A stretch of 10,127 nt of DNA from Oscillospiraceae bacterium (GTDB taxonomy: Bacteria > Bacillota > Clostridia > Oscillospirales > Oscillospiraceae): positions 1 to 10,127 of the forward strand of contig CAJGCI010000065.1 of assembly GCA_904501855.1 (NCBI GenBank), written 5' to 3'. Within the stretch, counting starts at the first letter, position 1, and every line of letters begins with the position of its first letter. Below, piece by piece: positions 1 to 5,947 of this stretch. A program made the position numbers and the translations under genes. The notes under the pieces are model-generated. The model made no database searches, was not told the origin of the DNA, and saw nothing but the letters and a program-made list of their open reading frames with translations.

Positions 1-188
1 ACGAAGACGGCGCGGAGCCGCTCCATCGGATACGTTCGCATCAGGCGGTCTGCCATGCCGGTATCGGTCTCCAGAGTACCCAGCGCCAGCCTCAGCAGGG
101 ACGGCCGGGTAAAGTGTCCGTCAAAGAGCACCTGATCGACCCCGTCATCAAACAGGAGCGTCGTCGTTCCAAAAAAAGTGATATCCAT
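1..188 (-). CDS. MBL-fold metallo-hydrolase, N-terminal fragment (3' end outside window)
   Basis: Reading leftward from an ATG at 188, the frame stays open to the window edge (about 62 codons). The product begins MDITFFGTTTLLFDDG, then has a VLFDGHFTRPSLL stretch. This is the usual first beta-hairpin of small MBL-fold hydrolases that bear a GTTT/LLFDDG/ILFD start. The HxHxDH zinc motif, which follows further in, is not in the window, so the enzymatic class cannot be checked. An AGGAG ribosome binding site lies at about 195-200, six to seven bases before the ATG. It is the last gene of the leftward series but is separated from the thioesterase by 257 nt containing two inverted repeats, so it probably has its own control. 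Family call is from N-terminal sequence pattern only; function unknown. Confidence 0.68.
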   Translation of the reverse strand, partial: MDITFFGTTTLLFDDGVDQVLFDGHFTRPSLLRLALGTLETDTGMADRLMRTYPMERLRAVF

Positions 189-204
189 TTCTTTTCTCCT
201 TTCC

Positions 205-217
205 GAACGGTCCGTTC
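205..217. promoter_or_regulatory. 13-bp palindrome just upstream of the MBL-gene ribosome binding site
   Basis: GAACGGTCCGTTC is a perfect 6-bp inverted repeat around one central base. It ends five bases before the AGGAG site of the MBL-fold gene. The position suits an operator or a small mRNA hairpin over the translation start region. No regulator is known to me for it. Confidence 0.3.
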
Positions 218-297
218 CCGTCATTCGCTCCGCGTCAGCGTACGGCATGCGATGCGCTGCCGCCGGCGGGGCCGGGACCATGACCCGTTCAAGTACA

Positions 298-339
298 ACA
301 GCTTCCATATCGCTCCAGAGGGAACAACATGGAAGCTGT
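298..339. promoter_or_regulatory. 11-bp perfect inverted repeat upstream of the MBL-fold gene
   Basis: ACAGCTTCCAT at 298-308 is matched exactly by ATGGAAGCTGT at 329-339, with a 20-base spacer. Neither strand has a T-run after it, so it is not an intrinsic terminator. It lies about 110-150 bases upstream of the MBL-fold start, where an operator or a structured leader could sit. Apart from this and the palindrome at 205-217, the 257-nt stretch 189-445 holds no gene I can support. A TAAAAT hexamer read leftward near 370 could be a -10 box, but no good -35 fits it. Confidence 0.35.
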
Positions 340-404
340 CTATTCACCTTCCTGAAAATGAATCATTTTAAGAGATGTACATGAAAGACTTGTCACGTAT
401 CAAT

Positions 405-420
405 AAAAGGGAGACCTTTT
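405..420 (-). terminator. weak hairpin after the thioesterase gene, possible terminator
   Basis: AAAAGG at 405-410 pairs with CCTTTT at 415-420 around a GAGA loop. The hairpin lies about 26 bases past the thioesterase stop codon. Its stem is A/U-rich, and the leftward transcript continues into ATTGATA rather than a real T-run, so termination would be weak at best. Confidence 0.25.
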
Positions 421-445
421 CTGTCTTTTTTACGCAATCGATCCA

Positions 446-859
446 TCAGTCAGGAAGGGTGAATCTCTCGTCAAAGAAGTGCTCAAATTTGCATTCGACA
501 AGCGTTTTTCCGGATTCGTCGAGGATACAGGCATCCGCATAGGCGATATTCTTGCTTCTGTGAACGAGCCGTCCTTCCACGCGGATCTTCCCGGGGAAAG
601 CCGGGCGGAAGAAATAGATGGTTGCCGATTGAGTAACACATCCGTAATCGATCCCGTACGCAGAAGCGAACGTGGCTGCAGCATCGCACAGGGAGAAAAG
701 GATCCCCCCGTGCGCGATATCCCGGATGTTGGTCTCTTCTTCCCGGATGTCAGCCTCGATCACACAGTACCCTTTGGAGTACTCGACGGCATTTAACCCG
801 AGCCACTTGTCAAAAGGGCTTTTTTCGATCCGCTTTTTCACTTCTTCAAGGGATTGCAA
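446..859 (-). CDS. PaaI-family hotdog-fold acyl-CoA thioesterase
   Basis: A 137-residue protein, the normal length for single-domain PaaI-type thioesterases. These are cytoplasmic enzymes that hydrolyse acyl-CoA or aryl-CoA to the free acid and CoA. The signature AHGGILFSLCDAA lies at about residues 49-61: HGG begins the long hotdog helix and Asp59 is in the usual acidic position. A later VEGRLVHRSKN stretch also fits the family. The start is TTG at 859-857. There is no internal Met, and AAGGAG at 868-873 sits eight bases upstream, which fixes this choice. It follows the membrane protein by 74 nt, probably in one transcript. In this neighbourhood it could release acids from CoA esters made by the 2-oxoacid oxidoreductase, but the substrate is unknown. 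Confidence 0.85.
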   Translation of the reverse strand: MQSLEEVKKRIEKSPFDKWLGLNAVEYSKGYCVIEADIREEETNIRDIAHGGILFSLCDAAATFASAYGIDYGCVTQSATIYFFRPAFPGKIRVEGRLVHRSKNIAYADACILDESGKTLVECKFEHFFDERFTLPD

Positions 860-908
860 CGTTCTCTCTCCTTTCGGGAAGGTGGAGGAGGACGGGATCT
901 GAGGGCAT
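846..908 (-). CDS. possible 20-codon leader ORF overlapping the thioesterase start
   Basis: An ATG at 908-906 follows a full GGAGGAGG ribosome binding sequence at seven-base spacing, better than the site used by the thioesterase. It reads 20 codons (beginning MPSDPVLLHLPE) to a TGA at 848-846, out of frame with and overlapping the TTG start at 859-857. Such an arrangement could couple or throttle thioesterase translation. The peptide itself resembles nothing I recognise, and the coding signal is too short to test by eye, so it may be fortuitous. Confidence 0.3.
   Translation of the reverse strand: MPSDPVLLHLPERRENVAIP
868..873 (-). promoter_or_regulatory. ribosome binding site deciding the TTG start of the thioesterase
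   Basis: Read leftward the sequence is AAGGAG followed by eight bases and TTG. It is the only well-placed site for the hotdog reading frame, which has no ATG or GTG start. Confidence 0.7.
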
Positions 909-922
909 GCCGGTCCTCCTCC
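884..922 (-). repeat. 10-bp inverted repeat (stem-loop) between membrane protein and thioesterase genes
   Basis: GGAGGAGGAC at 884-893 and GTCCTCCTCC at 913-922 are perfect complements with a 19-base loop. In the leftward mRNA the first arm is GGAGGAGGAC, the ribosome binding sequence of the 20-codon leader ORF, so the stem would hide it. There is no T-run after it, so it is not a terminator. It starts 11 bases after the membrane-protein stop codon, within reach of a terminating ribosome. Confidence 0.6.
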
Positions 923-933
923 GTGTATGTGTG

Positions 934-2841
934 TCAGTCTTTGGCCGGGATCTCAAGAAGCGCTTTTTTGCAGGCCTCTTTCGCTTCCAGGGGCACCTTG
1001 CTCTTGGGAATGAAGTCAAACACTTCCTGAAGTGTTTTGTTCTGCACGAATTTTATGGCAGGATTCTCGAGGACTGTCGGGAAATGTGATACGAGGGTAT
1101 CCACAAAATCCGGATCCTCCAGGGCATCCTTCAGGATGGTCGTTTCAAAATCAAACCGGGGCCGGAATCCAGCAGTGCCCGCCTGTTCCACCGCTTTCCT
1201 GGCGGGAATGGCCAGTATGGCGGCCTTGCATTCGTCCTTTGCTTCCTGTGAGACCTTTTTCACAGGAATGAAGTCGAACACTTCCTGAAGGGTTTTGGTC
1301 TGGACAAATTTAATCGCCGGGTTCTCCAGCACCGTGGGGAACCGTGCCGTCAGCGTCTCAACGAAATCCGGATCTTCCAGTGCGTCCTTCAGGATCGTCT
1401 TGTCAAAATCAAACCGCGGCACGAATCCGGCGGCTTCCGTTCCCGAAGGGACCGCGGGTGCCGCCGCGGGGGCGGCGGGAGCCTCCGCCTTCTTTTCGGG
1501 CGCAGGGATCGGTTCTTCCGTTTTCTGTGCTCTTTTCTTTGCGCAGTTTTTCACCATCTTTGCCATGATACAGAACAGGATGGCTGCAACTGCGAGAAGG
1601 ATCAGCGCCCACATCTGCTGGTCTCCGTGATACGTGTACACTTTGTCCGCATCGCGGGGACTGAGCAGGAGGTTATGGTATTTGAACAGGAGACCGATGA
1701 TGTTGCCGGCGACGGCAAAGCATGCGGCGACTGCGCCCCACACAAGACCGGTCTTCCTTCCGGGCCTGATAATACTCAGGATGCCCAGGATCCCCGCCAC
1801 GAGACCAAAGAGGCTGCCCAGTGCCAGGCAGAGGTTCGTGGCGATTCTGGAATACAGTTCCTTCGGAGTCTGCACTCCCTGCAGATCCAGATAATGATCC
1901 GCCTCATCACACAGTCTGGAGCAGGAATCCAGATCCACGTGTTGAAATCCGCGCACCGTCTTTATGCTTCCGTCTTCGTTGAGGACATACGGCTGGAATT
2001 CTCCTCCCAGCAGTTCCATCAGGCTGGGGACGACCACTTCACCTTTCCTGCGGGCCGCTTCTCCCATGCTGTCCAGGAACTCATTCATTCCGTCCAGGAG
2101 CTGGAGTTCACCTTGCTCATACACGGAAAGCTGCCGGTCTCCGTCCGCCAGCCGGGCGGCGCCGTCTGCCAGCTGTGCCTGGCCGTCCGCATAATCCGCG
2201 TAGCCCTGCGCCAGCTGTGCTTCGCCTTCTTCGATCTGTACCAGACCGTCTTCATACTGTTTCAGCTGTGCATGGCCGTCTTCCACATAGGCATTGAACC
2301 AGCCGGGAAAGTCGGAAACATCGGAGGGAACTTCCAGACCGATGCTGCCGATGATCGGAGCGACGACGCTGACAAACCATTCCTGGAAGGTGGAGAAGCC
2401 GGGTGCGGATGCAAGACCGGAGTCACGCCACTGGATGTACTGCTGTACATAGGGCATGAGCGGATCGATCTGCTCCAGCAGAGCCTTCCCCCTGTTGTAC
2501 GCTTCCGTATTATCCGCAATCTGCTGTTTGCCGGCAGCAAGCTGCGCTTCTCCGTCCTGGAGCTGAGCGGCTCCGGCAGCAAGCTGAGCCTGTCCGTCTG
2601 CGTAAGCCGCCAGACCTTCCGTATAGGTGTTGGCACCATCCAGATAGGTCTGTTCGTTCTCTTTCAGCTGGGCAATGCCGTCTCTGGCCTGCTCCAGTCC
2701 TTCCTGAGCTCTGGCCAGATCGTCTTCCTTGTATGCCTTGATATTCAGGACATCCTGGACACCGGCATAGGCGGAAAGAAGGCCGAAAATACAGGTCGCG
2801 ATCAGGCAGAGGCTGAGGAGCAATCTCAGTAGCTTCTTCAT
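934..2841 (-). CDS. four-TM membrane protein with extracytoplasmic coiled-coil repeats and two C-terminal tandem domains
   Basis: A 635-residue protein that I cannot assign to a named family. In order: MKK and a hydrophobic segment at about 4-26; a roughly 300-residue region with AQLxxGxxQLxxG-type heptads at about 45-110 and 188-255, resembling the coiled-coil stretches of YhgE/Pip-like and some MMPL proteins; hydrophobic segments at about 335-358, 365-386 and 410-429; a Pro/Ala/Glu linker at 441-471; and two copies of a ~76-residue domain at 472-547 and 558-633. Basic residues before TM1, between TM2 and TM3 (RPGRK) and after TM4 (KNCAKKRAQK) put the coiled coil outside and the C-terminal domains inside. 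The ATG at 2841 was chosen over one 17 codons earlier because GAGAGGA lies just upstream and the hydrophobic signal then starts at once. The tandem domain also occurs as the separate protein at 3063-3284. Confidence 0.88.
   Translation of the reverse strand: MKKLLRLLLSLCLIATCIFGLLSAYAGVQDVLNIKAYKEDDLARAQEGLEQARDGIAQLKENEQTYLDGANTYTEGLAAYADGQAQLAAGAAQLQDGEAQLAAGKQQIADNTEAYNRGKALLEQIDPLMPYVQQYIQWRDSGLASAPGFSTFQEWFVSVVAPIIGSIGLEVPSDVSDFPGWFNAYVEDGHAQLKQYEDGLVQIEEGEAQLAQGYADYADGQAQLADGAARLADGDRQLSVYEQGELQLLDGMNEFLDSMGEAARRKGEVVVPSLMELLGGEFQPYVLNEDGSIKTVRGFQHVDLDSCSRLCDEADHYLDLQGVQTPKELYSRIATNLCLALGSLFGLVAGILGILSIIRPGRKTGLVWGAVAACFAVAGNIIGLLFKYHNLLLSPRDADKVYTYHGDQQMWALILLAVAAILFCIMAKMVKNCAKKRAQKTEEPIPAPEKKAEAPAAPAAAPAVPSGTEAAGFVPRFDFDKTILKDALEDPDFVETLTARFPTVLENPAIKFVQTKTLQEVFDFIPVKKVSQEAKDECKAAILAIPARKAVEQAGTAGFRPRFDFETTILKDALEDPDFVDTLVSHFPTVLENPAIKFVQNKTLQEVFDFIPKSKVPLEAKEACKKALLEIPAKD
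943..1428 (-). repeat. tandem duplication encoding two C-terminal domain copies (943-1170 and 1201-1428)
   Basis: The two segments encode 76-residue copies beginning GFVPRFDF and GFRPRFDF. By hand alignment 59 of 76 residues are identical with no gaps, and the DNA is visibly similar as well, for example the shared TCAAAATCAAACCG blocks. Each copy has the plan xRFDFxxTILKDALEDP, FPTVLENPAIKFVQ, KTLQEVFDFIP, then a charged helix ending in IPA. The near-identity points to a fairly recent internal duplication or to gene conversion. Confidence 0.9.
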
Positions 2842-2885
2842 TTTCTTTTTCCTCTCTGTCAATAAACGAAGCAAGACGCATCGCC

Positions 2886-2900
2886 GTTGCACCGTACAAC
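2886..2900. promoter_or_regulatory. near-perfect 15-bp palindrome upstream of the membrane protein gene
   Basis: GTTGCACCGTACAAC has matching seven-base arms around one central base, with a single mismatch. It ends about 45 bases before the membrane-protein start codon. The size and position suit a repressor operator, but the sequence is not one I can assign. I see no convincing promoter beside it. Confidence 0.25.
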
Positions 2901-2959
2901 GTCTATACGTTCCATGGTCATTTTCCCGGGTCAGACATCTTGCTTTTTAAAATCATTCT

Positions 2960-2974
2960 TTCCCCCGCGGGGAA
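2960..2974. repeat. GC-rich hairpin in the gap before the membrane protein gene
   Basis: TTCCCC at 2960-2965 pairs with GGGGAA at 2969-2974 around a three-base loop. In the leftward transcript it is followed by AGAATGATTTT, a poor T-run, so it could at most be a leaky terminator. Confidence 0.35.
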
Positions 2975-2991
2975 GAGCTGCAGAGTTCCGT

Positions 2992-3028
2992 GATTCTGAA
3001 CGGAGCGCTGGGAGCTCCGTCCAGAACC
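2992..3028 (-). terminator. long stem-loop after the small domain protein gene; terminator or processing hairpin
   Basis: In leftward RNA, GGTTCTG and CAGAATC arms plus ACGGAGC and GCTCCGT arms form a 7+7 bp stem with one mismatch (one G-U pair) and a seven-base loop. It starts about 35 bases beyond the stop codon of the 73-residue protein. No T-run follows, so it is not a classic intrinsic terminator. It could stabilise the operon mRNA end or mark a processing site. Confidence 0.35.
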
Positions 3029-3062
3029 AGTTCACCTCTGCCGCTTCCCCTGATTCGGGAGA

Positions 3063-3284
3063 TTAATCTTCGATCTCTTCCAGTTTCTTTTTGAAGAGCT
3101 CGACCGCTTCGTCGGTCACCATGTCCGCGAAATAGGGAAATGCATCTTCCACGGTGAAGTCACGGCCTGCCTCCAGCAGAGGATGCTCCAGCAGATCGGG
3201 AGACATCTCTTCCACCAGTGCGCGAATCTTGGGATTGTCGACCATCTCGCCGACAGTAGTCGTCTCAAATGTGTATTTCGCCAT
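3063..3284 (-). CDS. 73-residue acidic helical protein, stand-alone copy of the membrane protein's C-terminal domain
   Basis: The product begins MAKYTFETTTVGEMVDNP and ends FKKKLEEIED. It has no Cys, no signal peptide and no membrane segment, and looks all-helical and acidic. Laid against the second C-terminal repeat of the neighbouring membrane protein it aligns with one 1-residue gap and about 20 identities in 69 positions. These include FETT near the start, the prolines at 18, 29 and 35, LLEHP against VLENP, T44, F49 and the final EA..E..KK.L.EI. The ATG at 3284 is preferred to one two codons earlier because AGGAGG lies eight bases upstream of it. It follows the gamma-subunit gene by 36 nt as the last gene of the oxidoreductase operon, so it may be an accessory or docking component of that enzyme. 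I know no name for the family. Confidence 0.85.
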   Translation of the reverse strand: MAKYTFETTTVGEMVDNPKIRALVEEMSPDLLEHPLLEAGRDFTVEDAFPYFADMVTDEAVELFKKKLEEIED

Positions 3285-3305
3285 AGTCATATCCTCCTTT
3301 TATCT

Positions 3306-3319
3306 GCAGCAGATGCTGC
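3306..3319 (-). repeat. small hairpin between gamma-subunit stop and the next ribosome binding site
   Basis: GCAGC at 3306-3310 and GCTGC at 3315-3319 form a five-pair stem with a four-base loop, directly after the gamma-subunit stop codon (3323-3321). It could slightly stabilise the upstream message. It is too short for a stronger claim. Confidence 0.3.
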
Positions 3320-3320
3320 T

Positions 3321-3875
3321 CTATTCCTGTTCTTTTGCCGCTTTGCCCAGTTCGTAGCCACGGTAGAGTGCCTTGCGGTTCATTTCCACGACCGCTTCCC
3401 CTTTTTTGGCAAATTTGTTTTCCAGGCTCTTCATAAACACATCGGGATCCATCATGCCGGAGAATCCCAGCATTGCTCCGACCAGGATGATGTTCGATGC
3501 CTTGTCCGCATCCATCTCATGGGCAAGATCGTCCGCCGGCACATCCAGCACGCGGACGTCATCCCGTTTGTTGGGGGTAACGACCAGGTTGGTGTTGCGA
3601 ACCAGAAGTCCGCCCGGACGAAGTTCCTTGCTGAATTTGCGGAAAGAACTGTCATTCATCGCGATCAGCCCGTCAGTCTGCTTCGGCAGCGGGGAGACGA
3701 TCTCCTCATCGGAGATGATGACAGTACACTTGGCGCTTCCGCCGCGCTGTTCCGGTCCGTAAAGAGGCATGAAGGTAGCATGCTTGTCATCTGCTACCGC
3801 AGTGCTGGCCAGCATGATGCCGATGGACATGACGCCCTGTCCGCCTGCGCCGGAGATCAGCAACGAAAATTTCAT
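3321..3875 (-). CDS. 2-oxoacid:ferredoxin oxidoreductase, gamma subunit
   Basis: A 184-residue subunit of the Por/Kor/Vor gamma family, which helps bind CoA and completes the soluble cytoplasmic enzyme that turns a 2-oxoacid and CoA into acyl-CoA, CO2 and reduced ferredoxin. The sequence shows GAGGQG at 9-14 and YGPEQRGGSAKC at about 39-50, both hallmarks of the family, and it has the usual length. The ATG at 3875 was chosen because AGGAGGAG lies seven bases upstream; the frame extends further, but only into the beta-subunit gene. One base separates it from the beta-subunit stop, so the two are translationally coupled. Substrate class is taken from the alpha subunit rather than from this chain. 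Confidence 0.93.
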   Translation of the reverse strand: MKFSLLISGAGGQGVMSIGIMLASTAVADDKHATFMPLYGPEQRGGSAKCTVIISDEEIVSPLPKQTDGLIAMNDSSFRKFSKELRPGGLLVRNTNLVVTPNKRDDVRVLDVPADDLAHEMDADKASNIILVGAMLGFSGMMDPDVFMKSLENKFAKKGEAVVEMNRKALYRGYELGKAAKEQE

Positions 3876-3876
3876 A

Positions 3877-4635
3877 TTACTTCTCCTCCTTCGGTGTTTT
3901 ATCCACATACACGCCCAGCGGGAAATACTTGCTGGTCTGCTGCTCGATGAAATCAAGGGTCTTGATCGGACTCATATGCCAGTTGGTCGGGCAGTTCGTC
4001 AGCAGCTCGACAAAGGAGAATCCATATCCTTTCGCCTGATTTTCCATCGCCTTCTTGATGCCGGCTTTGGCCTTGCGGATATTGGCAGGGCTGTTCAGTG
4101 CAAAACGCGCCACGTAGACCGGAGCTTCCATCTCCTTGATCAGCTCGCACATTTTCAGCGGGTATCCCATGGTATCGGGATCGCGTCCGTAGATACAGGT
4201 GGTGGATTTCTGGCCGATCAGTGTAGTCGGTGCCATCTGTCCGCCGGTCATGCCATAGGTGGCGTTGTTCGCAAAGAAGATCGTGATGTGTTCGCCGCGG
4301 TTCGCCGCCATGAGGATCTCGGAAAGGCCGATGGACCCCAGGTCGCCGTCACCCTGATAGGCAAATACCATGCAGTCCGGGCGGCACCGCTTGATGCCGG
4401 TGGCGACTGCGGGAGCGCGGCCGTGCGCGGCTGTGATCATATCCAGCTTCCAGTAGAGGCTGTTCATCGTGGAACAGCCGACGGGAAGGACGTTGATGAC
4501 GTGATCGGCGATGTCCAGATCATCGATCGCCTCGGCTATCAGTTTTGTTGCCAGCGCATGCATGCAGCCGGGGCAGAATCCGTTGGCAAGGGGTAACAGA
4601 CAACTTGGTTTCTTATAGACGATCTCTCCTGCCAT
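3877..4635 (-). CDS. 2-oxoacid:ferredoxin oxidoreductase, beta (thiamine diphosphate-binding) subunit
   Basis: A 252-residue catalytic subunit that binds thiamine diphosphate and one [4Fe-4S] cluster. FCPGCMH at 20-26 gives the first two cluster cysteines and the cofactor pocket. Cys54 (PVGCST) and Cys215 (NCPTN) are in the positions expected for the other two ligands in the KorB/VorA-like group. The thiamine diphosphate motif is GDGD at 95-98 with the Asn pair at 123-124, 25 residues after GDG. The start codon overlaps the alpha-subunit stop as TAATG, with GGAGGTG upstream. The compact size and the separate alpha, gamma and delta genes identify a four-subunit enzyme rather than a fused pyruvate:ferredoxin oxidoreductase. 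Confidence 0.94.
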   Translation of the reverse strand: MAGEIVYKKPSCLLPLANGFCPGCMHALATKLIAEAIDDLDIADHVINVLPVGCSTMNSLYWKLDMITAAHGRAPAVATGIKRCRPDCMVFAYQGDGDLGSIGLSEILMAANRGEHITIFFANNATYGMTGGQMAPTTLIGQKSTTCIYGRDPDTMGYPLKMCELIKEMEAPVYVARFALNSPANIRKAKAGIKKAMENQAKGYGFSFVELLTNCPTNWHMSPIKTLDFIEQQTSKYFPLGVYVDKTPKEEK

Positions 4636-5702
4636 TACTGTTCACCTCCGATAATTTTCTTGATGTTTTCCAGCGTGGTCTCATCATCCAGAAGGATGCC
4701 TCCGCTGCGGCCGTATTCGTAGACCGGGCAGCGGCGTGCCACCTGAAGCTCGATGTCCTCACGCATCTGTGACGGAATGGACATCTCAATGTCGATGATC
4801 CCCTTCACCCGGCTGTAGTCCAGCCGGTCGATGGATTTCTTGGGGAACGGGAACAGGGTGATGGGTCGGATCATGCCGATCTTGACGCCTTCCTCCCGGA
4901 GCCGGTTGATGCATTCCTTCGCCACGCGGGAAGAGATCCCGTAGGAAACGATGATCCATTCGGCGTCTTCCACCAGATACTCCTCGACACGGACGTCCTC
5001 TTCTTCCCATCTCTTGACACGGGCCCAGTCGGAGATGTTCTTTTTCTCCAGCCCGGGTTCCGGAAGGATCGGTGTCAGCAGACGGCCGTTGCGCTGCTCG
5101 CCGTTATAGCCGATGGACCAGGATGTGCACGGGGACTCCGGCAGCTCACGGAATTCCGGAAGTTCCACTTCCTCATACATGGTCCCCAGGCAGCCGTCCA
5201 TCAGGAACAGGACCGGGTTGCGGTCCCGGTAGGCAAGATCGGGAGCGATCTGCATGAGATCCACCGCTTCCTGGATGGTATTCGGTGCCAGAACGATCAT
5301 CTTAAAGCCTCCGTGTCCGGATGCTTTGGTCGCCTGCCAGTAATCCTGCTGCGCCGGCTGAATGGAGCCCAGGCCCGGACCGCCGCGCTGCATATTGACG
5401 ATGATGGCCGGCAGATTGCACGCTGCAAGATAGGATATTCCTTCGGATTTCAGGGAGATACCGGGGCTGGAAGATCCGGTCATTGCCAGCACGCCGGTGG
5501 CGGCGGCACCGTAGACCATATTGATCGCTGCCACTTCACTTTCGCCCTGTACGAATGTCCCACCGACTTCATCCAGTCTCCAGGAAAGATATTCCGGAAG
5601 TTCGGACTGCGGAGTGATGGGATAGCCTGAGAAGAAACGGACACCGGCACGGACAGCCGCTTCCCCTAAGGCTTCATTGCCTTTCATAAACTGTTTTGCC
5701 AT
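4635..5702 (-). CDS. vorB: 2-oxoacid:ferredoxin oxidoreductase, alpha subunit (VorB-type, 2-oxoisovalerate)
   Basis: A 355-residue alpha chain. It contains GYPITPQSELPEYLSW at 26-41, the QGESEVAAINMVYGAA stretch at 52-67, TGSSSPGISLKSEGISY at 75-91, and the RGGPGLGSIQPAQQDYWQAT stretch at 106-125. These match the VorB group annotated as 3-methyl-2-oxobutanoate dehydrogenase, which acts on the 2-oxoacids of valine, leucine and isoleucine. Pyruvate or 2-oxoglutarate enzymes share the fold, so substrate remains an inference. GGAGG lies eight bases before the ATG, and only three bases separate it from the ferredoxin-subunit stop. The C-terminal part has a VEEYLVEDAEWIIVSYG transketolase-C-like segment and ends CPVYEYGRSGG, as in other VorB chains. 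Confidence 0.92.
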   Translation of the reverse strand: MAKQFMKGNEALGEAAVRAGVRFFSGYPITPQSELPEYLSWRLDEVGGTFVQGESEVAAINMVYGAAATGVLAMTGSSSPGISLKSEGISYLAACNLPAIIVNMQRGGPGLGSIQPAQQDYWQATKASGHGGFKMIVLAPNTIQEAVDLMQIAPDLAYRDRNPVLFLMDGCLGTMYEEVELPEFRELPESPCTSWSIGYNGEQRNGRLLTPILPEPGLEKKNISDWARVKRWEEEDVRVEEYLVEDAEWIIVSYGISSRVAKECINRLREEGVKIGMIRPITLFPFPKKSIDRLDYSRVKGIIDIEMSIPSQMREDIELQVARRCPVYEYGRSGGILLDDETTLENIKKIIGGEQ

Positions 5703-5705
5703 GCC

Positions 5706-5921
5706 TTATCCCTCCTTCACCAGATAGATCGCCGCTTCCGGACACACCAGTGCGCATGTTCCGCATCCGATACAGTTTTCCAGATCAACGACCGGATAGA
5801 AGTGGCCTTTTTTGTTGCGGGTATCGCTGAATTTCATGACCTTTTTGGGGCAGAAATGCACACAGTATCCGCAGGTCTTGCAGGAGTTCTCCTGCACTTG
5901 TGGTTTGTTCATGTGTTTCAT
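5706..5921 (-). CDS. 2-oxoacid:ferredoxin oxidoreductase, delta subunit (2x[4Fe-4S] ferredoxin)
   Basis: A 71-residue ferredoxin-like subunit with two CxxCxxCxxxCP motifs at residues 14-25 and 50-61 (Cys 14, 17, 20, 24 and 50, 53, 56, 60). It carries electrons from the catalytic subunit to free ferredoxin. It begins the compact delta-alpha-beta-gamma gene set. Two start codons are possible: ATG at 5921, which is very close to the AGAGGTGA ribosome binding site, or ATG at 5912, about 12 bases from it. They differ by three residues. The gene starts 26 bases after the PanE-like gene ends, in the same operon. Confidence 0.93.
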   Translation of the reverse strand: MKHMNKPQVQENSCKTCGYCVHFCPKKVMKFSDTRNKKGHFYPVVDLENCIGCGTCALVCPEAAIYLVKEG

Positions 5922-5947
5922 TCACCTCTGTTTATTTCTGTATTCTG

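Noticed and set aside
1627..2832. A 401-codon plus-strand open frame
   Set aside because: It is antisense to the coiled-coil repeat region of the membrane protein, and its sequence is the mirror of those repeats.
2842..2892. 17-codon extension of the membrane protein
   Set aside because: It adds a basic stretch before the hydrophobic segment, and the GAGAGGA site matches the later ATG at 2841.
3183..4596. Long plus-strand frames opposite the gamma and beta subunits (3183-3950 and 3769-4596)
   Set aside because: They lie opposite genes with unambiguous cofactor motifs and lack plausible starts or domains.
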